From: JBEKTY01 sp049515555
GTDB lineage: Bacteria; Planctomycetota; Planctomycetia; Pirellulales; Thermoguttaceae
Reading direction: 5' to 3'
DNA length: 64,000 bases
Assembly (NCBI GenBank): GCA_049515555.1
Contig: JBEKTY010000007.1
Coordinates: 31,437-95,436 of the forward strand
Part shown: one piece after another, positions 61,350 to 64,000 of the stretch
Position numbering within the stretch: position 1 is the first letter of the stretch
Layout of the letters: every line of letters begins with the position of its first letter
Notes under the pieces: model-generated
Databases searched by the model: none
What the model saw: only the letters and a program-made list of their open reading frames with translations
Told to the model about the DNA's origin: nothing
Program-made: the position numbers and the translations under genes

Positions 61350-61414
61350 TTTTTCTGTCCCCCATTTTTCTGTCAACAAAAAGATCTTTGACAGAAAAAT
61401 GAGGGACAGAAAAA
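61350..61414. repeat. Hairpin repeat of the TTTTTCTGTCCC type
   Basis: TTTTTCTGTCCCCCATTTTT and CTGTCAA (61350-61376) face TTGACAGAAAAATGAGGGAC and AGAAAAA (61388-61414), with one mismatch and an 11-base AT-rich loop. Its AT-rich arms contrast with the GC-rich neighbourhood. It lies in the 178-base gap between hisA and the EF-G gene. Confidence 0.85.
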
Positions 61415-61440
61415 CAGTTATTTGACAGAAAACCGTTGCG

Positions 61441-62199
61441 TCATTTCTGGCCGCCCACGTTATGTGGTTGTTGCATGCTGGCCGGGAGGCGTGCGGCGGC
61501 CAGGGCCGCGGGCAGGGTCAACCTGCCCTCGTACAGGGCCCGGCCGATAATACAGCCGGCCATGGGCACGGCCGCCAGTTGGGCCACGTGCTCGACGGTC
61601 GCCACCCCGCCCGAGGCGATCACCGGCAGGTCCACCGCCGCCTGCATGCGAGCCATGGCCGCCACGTTGGGCCCGGCGAGCATCCCGTCGGCCGCGATGT
61701 CGGTGTATATCACGGCGGCGATTGTGTCGGCCGCAAACCGCTTGGCGAGTTCAGTGGCCGCCACGCCGCTGGTCTTCCGCCAGCCTTCGGTGGCCACCAG
61801 GCCCGCCCGGGCATCGATCCCCAGCACCAGCCGCCCGGGAAAGCGCCGGCACATGTCGCGAAACCACTCCGGCCGCTCGACCGCCAGCGTGCCGATGATC
61901 AATCGGCTGAGGCCCAAATCGAGCAACTGCCGGATAGTAGCCTCGGTGCGGATCCCGCCGCCCAACTCACAAGGCACGCCGGCCGCCGCCAGGATGGCCT
62001 CGACCGCCGAGCGGTTGCAGGGCTCACCCGCTCGGGCCCCGTCCAGATCGACCAGGTGGAGCTGGGCGGCGCCCAGGCCCACCCAATGCCGGGCGATAGC
62101 GGCCGGGTCCTCGCCGAAGACCGTTTCGCGCCGGTAGTCACCCTGCTGGAGGCGAACGCATTTACCCCCACGCAGGTCGATCGCAGGCCAGATTTCCAC
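61441..62199 (-). CDS. hisA: ProFAR isomerase (HisA)
   Basis: 252 aa from the GTG at 62199 (GAGGAG upstream); the open frame before it is only repeat and linker sequence. The family start VEIWPAIDLRGGKCVRLQQG carries the first catalytic Asp (D8). LHLVDLDGA, CELGGGIRTEATI, LVLGIDARAGLVATEGW (second Asp near 127), YTDIAADGMLAGPN, and ASGGVATVEHV complete the TIM barrel with both phosphate loops. It performs the Amadori isomerisation in histidine synthesis. It lies 253 bases downstream of hisH on the same strand, separated by a hairpin repeat. Confidence 0.95.
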   Translation of the reverse strand: MEIWPAIDLRGGKCVRLQQGDYRRETVFGEDPAAIARHWVGLGAAQLHLVDLDGARAGEPCNRSAVEAILAAAGVPCELGGGIRTEATIRQLLDLGLSRLIIGTLAVERPEWFRDMCRRFPGRLVLGIDARAGLVATEGWRKTSGVAATELAKRFAADTIAAVIYTDIAADGMLAGPNVAAMARMQAAVDLPVIASGGVATVEHVAQLAAVPMAGCIIGRALYEGRLTLPAALAAARLPASMQQPHNVGGQK

Positions 62200-62364
62200 C
62201 CCGTTGGTGCTCCTCGCCGAGCCCCCGCCACCGCGGGCCGAAACGAGTAATTCTACACCAACGCCCCCGCGATGCAAGCGGCCGGGGGCTGCCGCAACCC
62301 GGGCAGAGCTCGACGGGGCCCGCGCCGATGCCCAGTACCCCCGGCTGTCCTCGGTTGACACGTT

Positions 62365-62429
62365 GGGTGCCACTGCTGGCTTGTCCAGCAGTGCCGAAAA
62401 CACGGTTGGGCAAGCCAACCGTGGCACCC
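62365..62429. repeat. GGGTGCCACTGCTGGCTTG inverted repeat, copy 2
   Basis: The left arm (62365-62383) is identical to copy 1 at 58989. The right arm CAAGCCAACCGTGGCACCC (62411-62429) has two changes. It stands between hisH and hisA and may attenuate the operon. Confidence 0.85.
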
Positions 62430-62452
62430 GCCATCTCAGGTCGGTCGCGGCA

Positions 62453-63064
62453 CTAACCCGGCAACTCGGCGAAGTTGCGGAGGATGCGCAGGCCGTCGGC
62501 CTGGCTCTTCTCGGGGTGGAATTGCGTGGCGAAAATATTGTCGCGCCAGATCATCGAGCAGAACGACAGGCCGTACTCGGTCTCGGTGGCGACGACCTCG
62601 GCGTCCTCCGGCACGACGTAATACGAGTGCACGAAGTACACGAACGTGCCCTCGGCCAGCCCGGCCAAGAGCGGCACCGGGCGGCGGATCGACAACTGAT
62701 TCCAGCCCATGTGCGGGACCGAGTACTCCGGCGGCAGTTCGAAGCGCAGCACCTCGCCCCGCAGCACGCCCAGCCCCGGGTGGCGGCCGTTCTCGTAGCT
62801 CACGTCGAACAGCAGTTGCAGGCCCAGGCAGATGCCCAGAAAGGGCCGGCCGGAGTCGATGGCCGCACGGACTGGACCGACCAGCCCCCGGCTGCGGAGC
62901 TCGGCCATGCAGTCTTCAAAGGCCCCCACGCCCGGCAGCACGACCTTCGCGGCCCGGGCCAGCACGGCCGCATCGCTGGTAACCACCGCCTCGTGCCCGA
63001 CCTTCTCGAAGGCCTTCTGCACGCTGCGAAGGTTGCCCATGCCGTAGTCGATGATGGCGATCAT
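62453..63064 (-). CDS. hisH: Imidazole glycerol phosphate synthase, glutamine amidotransferase subunit
   Basis: 203 aa. IIDYGMGNLRSVQKAFE opens the protein, VLPGVGAFEDCMAEL gives the oxyanion strand, and FLGICLGLQLLFD holds the nucleophile Cys near 78. The His-Glu pair is in ATQFHPEKSQADGL near 182. It makes ammonia from glutamine for HisF to form IGP and AICAR. HisF is not in this window. It is likely co-transcribed with hisA. Confidence 0.95.
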   Translation of the reverse strand: MIAIIDYGMGNLRSVQKAFEKVGHEAVVTSDAAVLARAAKVVLPGVGAFEDCMAELRSRGLVGPVRAAIDSGRPFLGICLGLQLLFDVSYENGRHPGLGVLRGEVLRFELPPEYSVPHMGWNQLSIRRPVPLLAGLAEGTFVYFVHSYYVVPEDAEVVATETEYGLSFCSMIWRDNIFATQFHPEKSQADGLRILRNFAELPG

Positions 63065-63125
63065 GGGGGAGGGGGGAAGGGATTAGGGATTGGGGATTGG
63101 GGATTGGGGAAGCGCAGCAGCGCCC

Positions 63126-63311
63126 TCAGGACGGTTGCTTGGCCGTCCGGTGGGAACGCCACCATTTCCCCAAACGGTCGTCCGAGGTTTCCAGCCAGGC
63201 ACGGCGGCGGCGTTCAATCTCCTCGCCGCTCAGCCCCTCGTGTTCCTTGCGGAACTGGGCTTGGATGGCGTTCTTCATTTCCACGCAGTCAAACGACCTC
63301 GGCTTTTTCAT
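63126..63311 (-). CDS. Small charged hypothetical protein
   Basis: 61 aa from the ATG at 63311 with GAGGAC upstream. The start MKKPRSFDCVEMKNAIQAQF and the following helical, charged stretch (EEIERRRRAWLETSDDRLGK) resemble small planctomycete or cyanobacterial proteins beginning KxFDCVxMK, often paired with another small gene in antitoxin-like fashion. Its ATG is 5 bases from the stop of the gene upstream, so the two form an operon. Confidence 0.55.
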   Translation of the reverse strand: MKKPRSFDCVEMKNAIQAQFRKEHEGLSGEEIERRRRAWLETSDDRLGKWWRSHRTAKQPS

Positions 63312-63316
63312 TGTCC

Positions 63317-63703
63317 TCAACCGGGTGCATCGTACTTCATGAAACTCAGCCGTTCCGGCATGGCACTGGGGGTGGGGATCGCCACCCTGCCAAACGGTGT
63401 CAGCATGGGTTCACTGGGCCTCAAGTAGTGAAAGAAGAACGCAACACGCACATCGCCCTTCCAGGCGTCTCCGCCCTCGCCCATAATCTCCCACAGGTCA
63501 GCAACGATCTCTGTGCCGGAGAGATTGATTTTCTTCTCGCCGTATGGCACCTGCCAGTTGCTTTGAGGCTGCCCCGGTTCCTCTTGAGTAAACTTGCCGA
63601 TGTCGAATTCCGCCGCTGAGCCCCTCACCCACAACTCAACAAGGTGACAGGGCTCAGCCGCCTCGATCGGATAAACGCCGATGATTTCGACCCGCGGGGT
63701 CAT
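63317..63703 (-). CDS. Hypothetical protein paired with the small charged protein
   Basis: 128 aa. The sequence VEIIGVYPIEAAEPCHLVEL, then QSNWQVPYGEKKINLSGTEI, DVRVAFFFHYLRPSEPMLTP and FGRVAIPTP is beta-rich with mixed charge and no signal peptide. I do not recognise a family. The ATG at 63703 has AAGG upstream. Coupled to the downstream small gene, it may be the toxin-like or enzymatic half of a pair, but nothing in the sequence proves that. Confidence 0.55.
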   Translation of the reverse strand: MTPRVEIIGVYPIEAAEPCHLVELWVRGSAAEFDIGKFTQEEPGQPQSNWQVPYGEKKINLSGTEIVADLWEIMGEGGDAWKGDVRVAFFFHYLRPSEPMLTPFGRVAIPTPSAMPERLSFMKYDAPG

Positions 63704-63963
63704 GCCCTTGCCTCATCCAGCCCACACGACAAACATTCTGTACGTTGCACGGGTAAGAGTGAGCGGTTCTCGCCGGGAAAACCGATCATTTCAGCCCGCG
63801 TAGAGTATAACCGGCAGCGGGCGGGATTAGAAGCGGCACCGGGGCGGGATTCGTGGCCGTTCGCCCTCACCCTAACCCCAATACCGTTCAAATAGTCGTA
63901 AAATGTTTACGGACAACACATTACGAAATTGCATCGGCTCTGTGTGCGATCGTTGCAGCATCG

Positions 63964-63996
63964 AGCCCGATTCATCGGGCTTTCCGCCTAAGGCGG
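63964..63996. repeat. Pair of hairpins at the right edge
   Basis: AGCCCGAT-TC-ATCGGGCT (63964-63981) followed by TT and CCGCC-TAA-GGCGG (63984-63996). The 260 bases before it hold no gene. It may belong to a gene beyond the window edge or be part of a dispersed repeat. Confidence 0.55.
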
Positions 63997-64000
63997 TACT

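Noticed and set aside
59211..61391. 726-codon plus-strand frame
   Set aside because: Antisense shadow of the EF-G paralogue, with His/Asp/Gly/Leu bias and no motif.
62200..62427. N-terminal extension of HisA
   Set aside because: The extra codons come from a hairpin repeat and linker, and the family starts at the GTG at 62199 with its own ribosome site.

Overview
The window looks like a chromosomal piece of a planctomycete (PVC group, Pirellulales-like), although no rRNA or other taxonomic marker is present. The clues are high GC, several secreted oxidoreductases with twin-arginine leaders, many secreted carbohydrate-active and PQQ/NHL-propeller proteins, long intergenic gaps, and many palindromic repeats between (and once inside) genes. 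UGA is a normal stop here, ending for example the Gfo/Idh/MocA, type IIG and hisA frames.

Region 1 (1-20.2 kb) is a secreted carbohydrate and sugar-oxidation neighbourhood. It holds a truncated large secreted protein, a Tat Gfo/Idh/MocA oxidoreductase, a 1009-aa secreted glycosidase-like protein, a GH29 alpha-L-fucosidase, a Tat aldo/keto reductase-like protein, a sugar isomerase/epimerase, a clan-A glycoside hydrolase paired with a PQQ-propeller protein, RtcA, and an NHL-type propeller protein. It is decaying: four gene fragments (Gfo/Idh/MocA 3' end, transglutaminase-like, GH43-like, beta-helix) and one nonsense stop (fucosidase) lie in it.

Region 2 (20.4-24.3 kb) has a zinc-ribbon protein, a TPR/ST7-like protein, and a gluzincin metalloprotease whose translation start lies in a 39-bp tandem repeat. 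Region 3 (24.5-30.5 kb) looks like a small defence island: a type IIG restriction-methyltransferase, a protein with a HEPN-like Rx4H motif and a HARE-HTH-like protein, followed by a gene-free, palindrome-rich 1.2-kb stretch with two copies of a 182-bp structured repeat.

Region 4 (30.5-37 kb) is core-like: a small acidic protein, an AsmA-like giant, the YmdB phosphodiesterase and RNase Y. Region 5 (37.8-39.7 kb) is a translationally coupled DUF488 cassette plus a DUF2442 protein.

Region 6 (40.1-55.7 kb) is the most striking. Five tightly packed genes encode a membrane-anchored zinc-ribbon/multi-Ig protein (2159 aa), a SrfC-like P-loop protein, a SrfB-like actin/Hsp70-fold protein, a coiled-coil protein with a GrpE-like tail, and a zinc-ribbon/Pro-rich/PQQ-propeller protein. 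I read it as one multiprotein machine built round a SrfB/SrfC pair; its function is unknown.

Region 7 (55.7-64 kb) has a complete insertion sequence with a 9-bp target duplication, then cysE, an EF-G paralogue, hisA, hisH and two small hypothetical genes, with several families of hairpin repeats between them. No tRNA, rRNA or CRISPR array was recognised.
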